From: Stomorhina lunata
Lineage: Eukaryota; Arthropoda; Insecta; Diptera; Rhiniidae
DNA length: 64,000 bases
NCBI GenBank assembly: GCA_933228675.1
Contig: OW121742.1
Coordinates: 112,976,739 to 113,040,738 of the forward strand
Direction of reading: 5' to 3'
Shown: positions 12,034 through 22,500 of the stretch, piece by piece
How positions within the stretch are numbered: position 1 is the first letter of the stretch
Layout: the number at the start of each line of letters is the position of its first letter
Position numbers and translations under genes: made by a program
Notes under the pieces: model-generated
Seen by the model: the letters and a program-made list of their open reading frames with translations, nothing else
What the model was told of the DNA's origin: nothing
The model's database searches: none

Positions 12034-13866
12034 ATGGGAGGTATGGTCAAATATGGGCCGATTCCTACCAAATTAAGTACACTGATTAAGGTAAATATAA
12101 CCTGGAAAACATTTTGCTTTTACAGAAATAAAATTAAATCCATCATAAGGAAACATAGATCTAGAATGGCAGCTAGAGTATTCGAAAACTGTTCACAATC
12201 ACAAATGTGGTCCAAATTGAGATCGTATGGTTTAACAGGTGATTCTTCTATGGCCAGTGATATTTGTGTGAATGAATTTAATTGTGCTTCTGTTTTACAG
12301 CCTATAGTTAACGAACCGTTGATATCTTTTTCTAATAACCATATAGGTAACTTTTCATTTAATTGTATTGATGAATCACAGCTTGCTGATGCCATTAATA
12401 GCATTAAATCTCATTCGGTGGGGCCAGATGGTGTACCAATACGTTTCTTGAGAATTATATATCCGGCTATATTTAATCAGTTGTTGTATGTTATAAATGC
12501 AGTTCTTACCTCGTCATGTTTTCCAAAAATTTGGAAAATTGCTAAGGTTATTCCTCTCCCAAAAGTGAGAAATGCATCCTTTGTATCAGATTTTAGGCCT
12601 ATAAGTATCCTTTCTGTCTTTTCCAAAATTTTGGAAATCGTAATGAGGGAACAGATGAGTATTTATTTGGAACGCAATAGAATGATATCGGATAACCAAT
12701 CAGGTTATAGGATGAACTATAGTACAACAACGTTAATGACAGATATAACTGAGAGTATAAGAGAGAGACTTGATAAAGGAGGTTTTGCTGCAGTAGTATT
12801 TTTAGATTACGGTAAGGCATTTGATGCAATCAGCCATAAGGTTTTAATTAATAAATTAAATCATAACTATACTTTTTCTTCTTCCGCTTGTCGGTTGGCT
12901 TATTCTTTTCTTTGTGATCGTTCACAATTTGTGTGCTATAAGGAATCAGTATCTGAAAACCTATCCAGGCATAGGGGTATCCCACAGGGATCAATATTGG
13001 GTCCTCTGTTTTTTTCATTATATATGAATGACTTACTTAATTGCTGCCAGTTTTCCACCGCACACATATTTGCTGATGATGTACAATTAGTAGATATATC
13101 CGACAGTGATGACGTTATTTCTTTTCAATCTAGGTTAAATGATGACTTAAATAGAGTTTCTAATTGGTCCAATGATAATTTTCTCACCCTTAGTCCATCA
13201 AAAACCAGAGTCATGTTTTTTAATACTGCTCCCTTAAATCTTTCTTTAAGTATAAGTGGTGAACAAATTCTTATGGTTGACCATTATAAAACTCTTGGGT
13301 TTGTAATTGATAACCAACTTACATTTTGCTACCATATTAATTTAGTTGTAAGACGAATATCTATTGTTTTAAAAAGACTTTATTTAATGAACGTCAAATT
13401 GCCATTTTTTATGAGAAAGAAATTAGCTCATGCACTTATAATGCCTTTAATTATTTATGGATTAGAGGTTTATAGTGGTACTTCCTGTGAGAAAATGAAC
13501 AGCATCAAGTTGTGTTTGAATAGATTGATTCGTTATGTATATGATATAGGATTTCGAACACATGTGACACCATATGTAGTAAAGTTTTTAGGTGTAACTT
13601 TTGAGGACTTCATTGATGTACGAATACTTTTATTGTTTTATAAGATTTATAAAAATGGAGCTCCTCAATATATAATACGAAGATTCAATTTCATGAACTC
13701 ATCTAGAATACGAGGTTTAATTGCCCCTAGAATTATATCACTTTTTATGCAACGCTCTTTTGTGGCCCGCGTTTCACGTTTATGGAATATGAGAATTCCT
13801 TATGAGGACAGACATTTCTGTCAATCGATACGACAATTTAAGAAAAAGTTGATGTTAATTTTATAA
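12034..13866 (+). CDS. Reverse transcriptase ORF, 5'-truncated and chimeric
   Basis: The 610-residue frame has a non-LTR reverse transcriptase: GPDGVP at 130-135, DFRPIS at 186-191, motif A FLDYGKAFD at 256-264, GIPQGS at 315-320 and the catalytic IFADD around 345-349. A thumb/C-terminal region follows. All three catalytic aspartates are present. The endonuclease domain is absent, so the copy cannot insert autonomously. The first ~25 residues (MGGMVKYGPIPTK...) are not retrotransposon sequence: they translate the host dispersed repeat into which the element inserted. The true element begins around residue 25-30 (YRNKIKSIIRK). It is Jockey/CR1-like by motif style; the exact clade is uncertain. 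The frame is uninterrupted for 1.8 kb, so insertion may be fairly recent. No promoter is visible. Confidence 0.85.
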   Translation: MGGMVKYGPIPTKLSTLIKVNITWKTFCFYRNKIKSIIRKHRSRMAARVFENCSQSQMWSKLRSYGLTGDSSMASDICVNEFNCASVLQPIVNEPLISFSNNHIGNFSFNCIDESQLADAINSIKSHSVGPDGVPIRFLRIIYPAIFNQLLYVINAVLTSSCFPKIWKIAKVIPLPKVRNASFVSDFRPISILSVFSKILEIVMREQMSIYLERNRMISDNQSGYRMNYSTTTLMTDITESIRERLDKGGFAAVVFLDYGKAFDAISHKVLINKLNHNYTFSSSACRLAYSFLCDRSQFVCYKESVSENLSRHRGIPQGSILGPLFFSLYMNDLLNCCQFSTAHIFADDVQLVDISDSDDVISFQSRLNDDLNRVSNWSNDNFLTLSPSKTRVMFFNTAPLNLSLSISGEQILMVDHYKTLGFVIDNQLTFCYHINLVVRRISIVLKRLYLMNVKLPFFMRKKLAHALIMPLIIYGLEVYSGTSCEKMNSIKLCLNRLIRYVYDIGFRTHVTPYVVKFLGVTFEDFIDVRILLLFYKIYKNGAPQYIIRRFNFMNSSRIRGLIAPRIISLFMQRSFVARVSRLWNMRIPYEDRHFCQSIRQFKKKLMLIL

Positions 13867-14095
13867 AGTTTTTATATTTCTAGTGTGTTATTGGTCGCAA
13901 AAAAAAAATAATAAAAAAAATATTTTTTCCTTTTTGTTTGTGTTAACAATTCCAAGTATATTTTCTGTTTAAAATATTTAGTTATATTAAATTTTGTCAT
14001 TATACTGTATATCTTTCTTTCAATCGCTAGGCCTTTTTGGCTTCTGATTGGAAACAATAAAATAAATAAATAAATAAAATAAATAAAAATAAATA
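12110..14095 (+). mobile_element. 5'-truncated non-LTR retrotransposon inside repeat
   Basis: A LINE body carrying reverse transcriptase ends in a simple AAATA-type tail at about 14,057-14,095, preceded by a GC-rich foldback (AGGCCTTTTTGGCTT). This is a typical 3' end for insect LINEs. The 5' junction is estimated at 12,105-12,125 by comparing the host repeat with its other copies. The whole endonuclease domain is missing. TAAATATA occurs next to both junctions and may be the target duplication, but the call is weak in such AT-rich DNA. Confidence 0.85.
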
Positions 14096-14469
14096 TAGGC
14101 AATATTTGGGCTAAATATTATTAAAATACAAGTAAATTTGTGGCTTTAATGTAATCAAAAACTCTATTGCGGGAAGGCATCCCTATGGGAGGTACCCGAA
14201 ATAGTAATCCGATTTTAGGCATCGTCCTTGGAGCAAAATATGAGCCAAATTTCATCAAATTATCTTTAAAGTTACGACCTGTACAATGATAACAAACTTA
14301 CATGGATAACCGGCCAGCCAGCCGGACGGATATCGTTAAAACAACTCAGGGAGTGATTCTAAGCCGATTGATATACTAAAATGTGGGTTTCAGACCAATA
14401 TTTCTATGCGTCACAAACATCAGCACAAACCCAATATAAACTTTCCACCTATGGTGCTGAAGGGTATAA

Positions 14470-15187
14470 GAACTCTTATAGTGGCGGAGTATGAAAGGCA
14501 AAAGATTAATTCCAAATTCTATTAGAAATTGTAGAAAAATAACATGATGATTTTCTTCACCTTTTTCCAATATTTCTTTATATATTTTAAATATTTGGAA
14601 AAAAAAGATGTAATAAAGCTGTCATAGAAATGATGGAAAAGCATGTGATATAAGAAAGTAATATAGAGTAAAAATATTAGTCTAAAAGACATCCTGCCTA
14701 AATCTCAACCTCACCCACACGTTGTATACCCTGCAGTAAACGAATGAGAATTTCAATTCAATCGGATGACCCGACCAAACTGTCAAAATTATTTGTATGG
14801 GAAATTACTCGAAGAAAATATTTCTAGTTCCAACGACATCAGCACACTATGGCAACATAAAGCCAAAAACCTCTTTCCAAACCCTCTTTCTAAACTCTCT
14901 TTCTAAAAGCTTCTGGAATTACTGGGCAACTCTGCAGTCAGTAGTTACTTGTCAAACTTTACAAAGATATCGTGATAGAAAGATTGAATAGAATCCACTA
15001 TTCCCAAGAAAAATGAAAGAAATGGAGAGATGTGTCTTCGAGGAAATTAAGATGTATAAGAGTCGTAATGAAGTGCATAAATTTCACCAAAAAGTTAAAG
15101 ACCAAAAAAGCTTCATAAAAATAATTGAGAGCTGAATGTTGAAGGATATTTAAAGCAGTTCGATTTGAATTCAATCTTTTTCTGGGT
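14470..15187. other. Non-coding DNA
   Basis: No gene is recognised. A phrase GTATACCCTGCAGTAAAC near 14,724 resembles ends of fly dispersed repeats, but I could not delimit an element. The small frame at 14797-14991 has no known domain. Confidence 0.45.
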
Positions 15188-15231
15188 CTATCGCCAGGTT
15201 AAAATGTGACAATATTTTAACCTGGCGATAG
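15188..15231. repeat. Perfect stem-loop, 18-bp arms and 8-nt loop
   Basis: CTATCGCCAGGTTAAAAT at 15,188-15,205 is followed after GTGACAAT by its exact reverse complement at 15,214-15,231. The GC-containing stem stands out in AT-rich surroundings. It is too short for a typical pre-miRNA. It could be a foldback remnant of a transposon or a structured RNA element. Confidence 0.8.
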
Positions 15232-15814
15232 CTTTCCTTATATTTGGAATATAGTGACGATATTTTTTTTGAAAGGATGGCCATATCAGTCTTTTCATTA
15301 TACACTAGGGCAGAATTTTGAGAGATTTTGCCGTACACCACCAAATATAAAGTATTGTTTTAAGACAGTTTCGAACAAAAATTTTTGAATTTTTTTCGCC
15401 GCACATTGGGGTCGCCAAAGCATGTTTTTCGTTATATCATCGGAATTTGTAGTCATATCTTAAAGTGTGATATATCGATGTTTATGTCTCGAGTCCGGTT
15501 TCCGGTCTTAAATATCCGGTTTAAGAATTTATTCATCAGGCCTCGGTTCCTACCACCTTAGTGTACCTCCTTAATATCAGAAAATTAAAGCTCTTACAAC
15601 ATCCTCAAAATTAAACTCAGGAAGTTTCTCGATAATTCCAACCAAACTCTTTAAAACATGGAAAAACAAGGGGTTGCATTTTTCGTTGTAATTATCTTTG
15701 TCATTTACAGTCGGATTTTAAAGTGTAATATATCAATGTTTAAAGTGTAATATGCCAATGTTTTTGTAAATAATCATTACATTCTACTGGTATTTACCCA
15801 TAATATCTCAATTC
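15232..15814. other. Non-coding DNA
   Basis: Nothing coding is seen. The phrase AAAGTGTAATAT with a following ...CAATG recurs near 15,465 and 15,719-15,765, hinting at a degenerate short repeat. Confidence 0.45.
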
Positions 15815-16040
<226 letters not shown>

Positions 16041-16213
16041 AATCGCTTATTTTATAATTAATGTTAAATTACAACAAGTATCTAATTTAGTATAGAAAAG
16101 TTTAACACAAGAACTTGATAAAACTATAACGGCAATGACTACTATATTTAGCACAAGGAAGTCTTATGTCAATAGCAGCCAGTATGCAAAATTTAGTCCC
16201 AATCTGTCACCAT

Positions 16214-18560
16214 TTGAATTTTCGTTAAAAAAACATTTTTCTATTTTTCTATAGAAAAATTTTCGTTAAAAATATTTTTCTGTAGAAAGATTTTCGCTAA
16301 AAATATTTTTTTATAGAAAGATTTTCGCTAAAAATATTTTTTTGTAGAAAAATTTTCGTTAGAAATATTTTTATAGAAAAATTTTCGATAAAAAATTTGT
16401 TTACAGAAAAATTTTCGATACAATAAATTAACAAAACCTTTTTAAAAAACGTTTCTATAAAAAAATTTTCGATAACAAAATTTTTCTATAGAAAAATTTT
16501 CGATAAAAAAATTTTCATCAGAAATATTTTTCTATAGAAAAATTTTCGTTAAAAAAATTTTTCTATAGAAAAATTTTCGTTAAAAAAAATTTCTATAGAA
16601 AAATTTTTTCTATAGAAAAATTTTCGTTAAAAAATTTTTCTATAGAAAAATTTTCGTTAAAAAATTTTTCTAAGAAAAATTTTCGTTAAAAAATTTTTCT
16701 ATAGAAAAATTTTCGTTAAAAAAATTTTTCTTAAAAAAATTTTCGTTAAAAAAATTTTTCTGTAGAAAAATTTTCGTTAATTAATTTTCTATAGAAAAAT
16801 TTTCGTTAAAAAAATTTTTCTATAGAAAAATTTTCGTTAAAAAAATTTTTCTATAGAAAAATATTCGTTAAAAAAATTTTTCTATAGAAAAATATTCGTT
16901 AAAAAAATTTTTCTATAGAAAAATTTTCGTTAAAAAAATTTTTCTATAGAAAAATTTTCGTTAAAAAAATTTTTCTATAGAAAAATTTTCGTGAAAAAAT
17001 TTTTTCTATAGAAAAATTTTCGTTAAAAAATTTTTTCTATAGAAAAATTTTCGTTAAAAAATTTTTTCTATAGAAAAATTTTCGTTAAAAAAAATTTTCT
17101 ATAGAAAAATTTTCGTTAAAAAAATTTTTCTATAGAAAAATTTTCGTTAAAAAAAATTTTCTATAGAAAAATTTTCGTTAAAAAAATTTTTCTATAGAAA
17201 AATTTTCGTTAAAAAAATTTTTCTATAGAAAAATTTTCGTTAAAAAAATTTTTCTATAGAAAAATTTTCGTTAAAAAAATTTTTCTATAGAAAAATTTTC
17301 GTTAAAAAAATTTTTCTATAGAAAAATTTTCGTTAAAAAAATTTTTCTATAGAAAAATTTTCGTTAAAAAAATTTTTCTATAGAAAAATTTTCGTTAAAA
17401 AAATTTTTCTATAGAAAAACTTTCGTTAAAAAAATGTTTCTATAGAAAAATTTTCGTTAAAAAAAATTTTCTATAGAAAAATTTTCGTTAAAAAAAATTT
17501 TCTATAGCAAAATTTTCGTTAAAAAAAAATTTCTATAAAAAAATTTTCGTTAAAAAAATTTTTCTATAGAAAAATTTTCGTAAGAAATATTTTTCTATAG
17601 AAAAATTTTTGTTATTTTTCTAGAGAAAAACTTTCTTTAGAAATATTTTTCTAGAGAAAAATTTTTATTTTATGTCTATAGAAAAATTTTCGTTAGAATT
17701 TTTTTTATAGAAAAATTTTCGTTAGAATTTTTTTTTATAGAAAAATTTTCGTTAGAAATATTTTTCTTTGGAAAAATTTTCTTTAGAAAGAGTTTTCTTT
17801 GGAAAAATTTTCGTTAGAAATATTTTTCTTTGGAAAAATTTTCGTTAGAAATATTTTTCTTTGGAAAAATTTTCGTTAGAAATATTTTTCTTTGGAAAAA
17901 TTTTCTTTAAAAATATTTTTCTGTGGAAGAATTTTCGTTAGAAATATTTTACTTTAGAAAAATTTTCGTTAGAATTTTTTTTTCTTTGGAAAAATTTTCG
18001 TTAGAATTTTTTTTCTATAGAAAAATTTTCGTTAGAATTTTTTTTCTATAGAAAAATTTTCGTTAGAAATATTTTCCTATAGAAAAATTATAGTAAGGAT
18101 TTTTTTTTTTATAGAGAAACTTCGTTAGAAATATTTTTCTTTGGAAAAATTTTCATTAGAAATATTTTTCTTTGGAAACATTTTCGTTAGAAATATTTTT
18201 CTTTGGAAAAATTTTTGTTAGAAATATTTTTCTTTGGAAAAATTTTCGTTAGAAATATTTTTCTTTGGAAAGATTTTGGTTAGAAATACTTTTCTATAGA
18301 AAAATTTAGATTTTTTTTTATAGAAAAATTTTCGTTAGATTTTTTTTATAGAAAAATCTTCGTTATTTTTCTTTGGAAAAATTTTCGTTAAAAATTTTTT
18401 TCTATAGAAAAATTTTCGTTAGAAATATTTTTTTAGAGAAATATTTTCTTTGGAAATATTTTTCTAGAGAAAAATTTTCTTTAGAAATATTTTTTGAGTG
18501 AAATATTTTCTTTAGAAATATTTTTCTGTAGAAAATTTTCGTTAAAAATATTTTATTTAC
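16214..18560 (+). repeat. Family B satellite, plus-orientation array
   Basis: Tandem units of about 31 bp are built on the palindrome TTTTTCTATAGAAAAA followed by a TTTTCGTTA spacer. Units are most uniform at about 16,540-17,580. The right half (17,580-18,560) is a more diverged subfamily with TTTTTCTTTGGAAAAA, in which the CTATAG palindrome is lost. This is the reverse complement of the family at 19.6-25.4 kb, about 1.1 kb away. Confidence 0.93.
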
Positions 18561-19593
18561 AAAATTTTGAGAAACTAAGAATGGAAAGATGCTTGAGTGT
18601 GTGTGTGGATTTGTTAGAAAATATTTCAATATATTTTGCTTAATTTAAACAACTTCTTTTGCTTATGATAAAAAAGTGCTTTTCATCGTATCATATACTA
18701 TTGCATACTCTATGGCTGACTATAAAAAGGTATGCAATTATAATAATGCTGCATATATTTAAGGTGTCTGCTGCATTGAAATACAGGGAGAGGTAAACTT
18801 TTTTGTTTTCTTTTTTTTTATAAAAAAGCATGTGTATATATAAAACAAGGTAAGTATTTTCAAAGCTGACAACATTCTATAGTTTCATAAGTATGTTTTT
18901 CATTTTTCATATATAAAAAAAATTATAATAAATATTAAAAAGGAATATTTTCTTAACAAAAAAATAGGAAAAAAAGGAGCAAACAACTAATGTAGTAAAT
19001 ATGCTTTTTATAATATTTCTTTAAAAAGTTGTTGTGTGTTAGTTTTGCTCTATTTTATTTTTTTAATTTCTACTACTTTATTATACATAGTTAAGTAGCT
19101 TTTTGATGATAGTCTTTTCTTTTTGCTTTCCATATATTTTTCTGTAAAAAAAAGAAAAACATTTTATTTTATAGAAAATGATGAATAATATAAAATGCAT
19201 AAAAAGGTAAACATATTTGTAGTATATTATAATAATATTAAAATGATGCAACAAACAGTATTATAAGCATTATGAGAAGAAAAACTAGAATTTCTATTAA
19301 AGTTGTACTGAAAAAAAATATGGAAATATTAGAAACAATTTAATTTCATATCAAGAAATGAACTTTAACCAACTAGAAAATTTTTTTCTATGTCAGCAAA
19401 AGAGTATTTACTTAGTTATTAAAAGACTTTTATTTCTGGGATTTTAAGGTAAACCTATAATATTGTATTTATAGAAATGTCTTTGATAATCAAAAGTGCT
19501 TTTGAGTTTATTATTAGCATTTATTTTAATATATAAAGTGATTCTTTATAAAGAAATAGAAATAAATTTAAATGTATTAAAAATTATAACTGG
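18561..19593. other. AT-rich spacer between inverted family B arrays
   Basis: No gene is recognised. If the two arrays fold back on each other, this roughly 1-kb segment would be the loop. Confidence 0.55.
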
Positions 19594-22500
19594 GTATTAA
19601 AGAGTGCACCCGGAATTAAATATGAAAAATTTTTCCATGGAAAAAAATTCTAGCGATAATTTTTTTGTAGAAAGAAAATTCTAACAAAAATTTCTAAGAA
19701 AATTTTTCTATAGAAAAATATTTGTAACGAAAATTTTTCTATAGAAAAATATTGGTCACGAAAATAGAAACATATTTGTAACGAAAATTTGTCTATAGAA
19801 AAATATTTGTAACGGAAATTTTTCTATAGAAAAATATTTGTAACGAAAATTTTTCCAAAGAAAAATATTTCTAACGAAAATTTTTCCAAAGAAAAATATT
19901 TGTAACGAAAATTTGTCTATAGAAAAATATTTGTAACGGAAATTTTTCTATAGAAAAATATTTGTAACGAAAATTTTTCCAAAGAAAAATATTTCTAACG
20001 AAAATTTTTCCAAAGAAAAATATTTGTAACGAAAATTTTTCTATAGAAAAATATTGGTCACGAAAATAGAAACATATTTGTAACGAAAATTTTTCTATAG
20101 AAAAATATTTGTCACGAAAATAGAAAAATATTTGTAACGAAAATTTGTCTATAGAAAATTATTTCTAACGGAAATTTTTCTATAGAAAAATATTTGTAAC
20201 GAAAATTTTTGTATAGAAAAATATTTCTAACGAAAATTTTTCTATAGAAAAATATTTCTAACGATAATTTTTCTATAGAAAAATATTTCTAACGAAAATT
20301 TTTCTATAGAAAAATATTTCTAACGAAAATTTTTCTAAAAAAAAAATATTTCTAACGAAAATTTTTCCAAAGAAAAATATTTCTAACGAAAATTTTTCCA
20401 AAGCAAAATATTTCTAACGAAAATTTTTCCAAAGAAAAATATTTCTAACGAAAATTTTTCCAAAGCAAAATATTTCTAACGAAAATTTTTCCAAAGAAAA
20501 GTATTTCCAACGAAAATTTTTCTATAGAAAAATATTTCTAACGAAAATTTTTCTATAGAAAAATTTTCTATAGAAATTTATTTCTATCGAAAAATTTTCT
20601 ATAGAAAGATATTTCTATCGAAAATTTTTCCAAAGAAAAATATTTCTAACAAAAATTTTTCCAAAGAAAAATATTTCCAACGAAAATTTTTCCAAAGAAA
20701 AATATTTCTAACAAAAATTTTTCTATAAAAAAAAATTCTAACGAAAATTTTTCCATAAAAAAAAATATAAATTTTTCTATAAAAAATTTTTCTATAGAAA
20801 AATATTTCTAACGAAAATTTTTCTATAGAAAAATATTTCTAACGAATATTTTTCTATAGAAAAATATTTCTCTAAAAAATTTTTCTATAGAAAAATATTT
20901 CTAACGAAAATTTTTCCAAAGAAAAATATTTCTAACAAAAATTTTTCTATAAAAAAAAAAATTCTAACGAAAATTTTTCCATAAAAAAATATAAATTTTT
21001 CTCTAAAAAATTTTTCTATAGAAAAATATTTCTCTAAAAAATTTTTCTATAGAAATATATTTCTCTAAAAAATTTTTCTATAGAAAAATATTTCTCACGA
21101 AAATTTTTCTATAGAAAAATATTTCTAACGAATATTTTTCTATAGAAAAATATTTCTCTAAAAAATTTTTCTATAGAAAAATATTTCTAACGAAAATTTT
21201 TCTAAAGAAAAATATCTCTAACGAAAATTTTTCCAAAGAAAAATATTTCTAACGAAAATTTTTCCAAAGAAAAATATTTCTAACGAAAATTTTTCCAAAG
21301 AAAAATATTTCTAACGAAAATTTTTCCAAAGAAAAATATTTCTAACGAAAATTTTTCTATAAAAAAAAACTCTAACGAAAATTTTTCCATCAAAAAAAAT
21401 ATAAATTTTTCTCTAGAAAAATATTTGTAAGGAAAATTTTTCTATAGAAAAATATTTCTAACGAAAATTTTTCTATAGAAAAATTTTCGATAGAAATATT
21501 TAATATTTCTATCGAAAATTTTTCTATAGAAAAATATTTCTATCGAAAATTTTTCTATAGAAAAATATTTCTATCGAAAATTTTTCTATAGAAAAATATT
21601 TCTAACGAAAATTTTTCTATAGAAAAATATTTCTAACGAAAATTTTTCTATAGAAAAATATTTCTACGAAAATTTTTCTATAGAAAAATATTTCTAACGA
21701 AAATTTTTCTATAGAAAAATATTTCTATCGAAAATTTTTCTATAGAAAAATATTTCTATCGAAAATTTTTCTATAGAAAAATATTTCTATCGAAAATTTT
21801 TCTATAGAGAAATATTTCTATCGAAAATTTTTCTATAGAAAAATATTTCTATCGAAAATTTTTCTATAGAAAAATATTTCTATCGAAAATTTTTCTATAG
21901 AAAAATATTTCTATCGAAAATTTTTCTATAGAAAAATATTTCTATCGAAAATTTTTCTATAGAAAAATATTTCTATCGAAAATTTTTCTATAGAAAAATA
22001 TTTCTATCGAAAATTTTTCTATAGAAAAATATTTCTATCGAAAATTTTTCTATAGAAAAATATTTCTATCGAAAATTTTTCTATAGAAAAATATTTCTAT
22101 CGAAAATTTTTCTATAGAAAAATATTTCTATCGAAAATTTTTCTATAGAAAAATATTTCTATCGAAAATTTTTCTATAGAAAAATATTTCAATCGAAAAT
22201 TTTTCTATAGAAAAATATTTCTAACGAAAATTTTTCTATAGAAAAATATTTCTAACGAAAATTTTTCTATAGAAAAATATTTCTAACGAAAATTTTTCTA
22301 TAGAAAAATATTTCTAACGAAAATTTTTCTATAGAAAAATATTTCTATCGAAAATTTTTCTATAGAAAAATATTTCTATCGAAAATTTTTCTATAGAAAA
22401 ATATTTCTATCGAAAATTTTTTCTATAGAAAAATATTTCTATCGAAAATTTTTCTATAGAAAAATATTTCTATCGAAAATTTTTCTATAGAAAAATATTT

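Larger units (their letters stand above)
11683..14464 (-). mobile_element. Dispersed ~800-bp repeat (copy 1), split by a LINE
   Basis: The left part (CAAGTAAGAAAAGC onward, 11,683 to about 12,110) and the right part (about 14,160-14,464, ending at the reverse complement of CCCTTCAGCACC) are the two halves of the repeat also present at 28,454-29,264 and 61,116-61,903. This copy is in reverse orientation. It is more diverged than the other two and is interrupted by a 2-kb retrotransposon. Recognisable internal landmarks include the GGTCAAATATGGACC boxes and the GCCAGCCAGCCGGACGG stretch. Confidence 0.85.
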
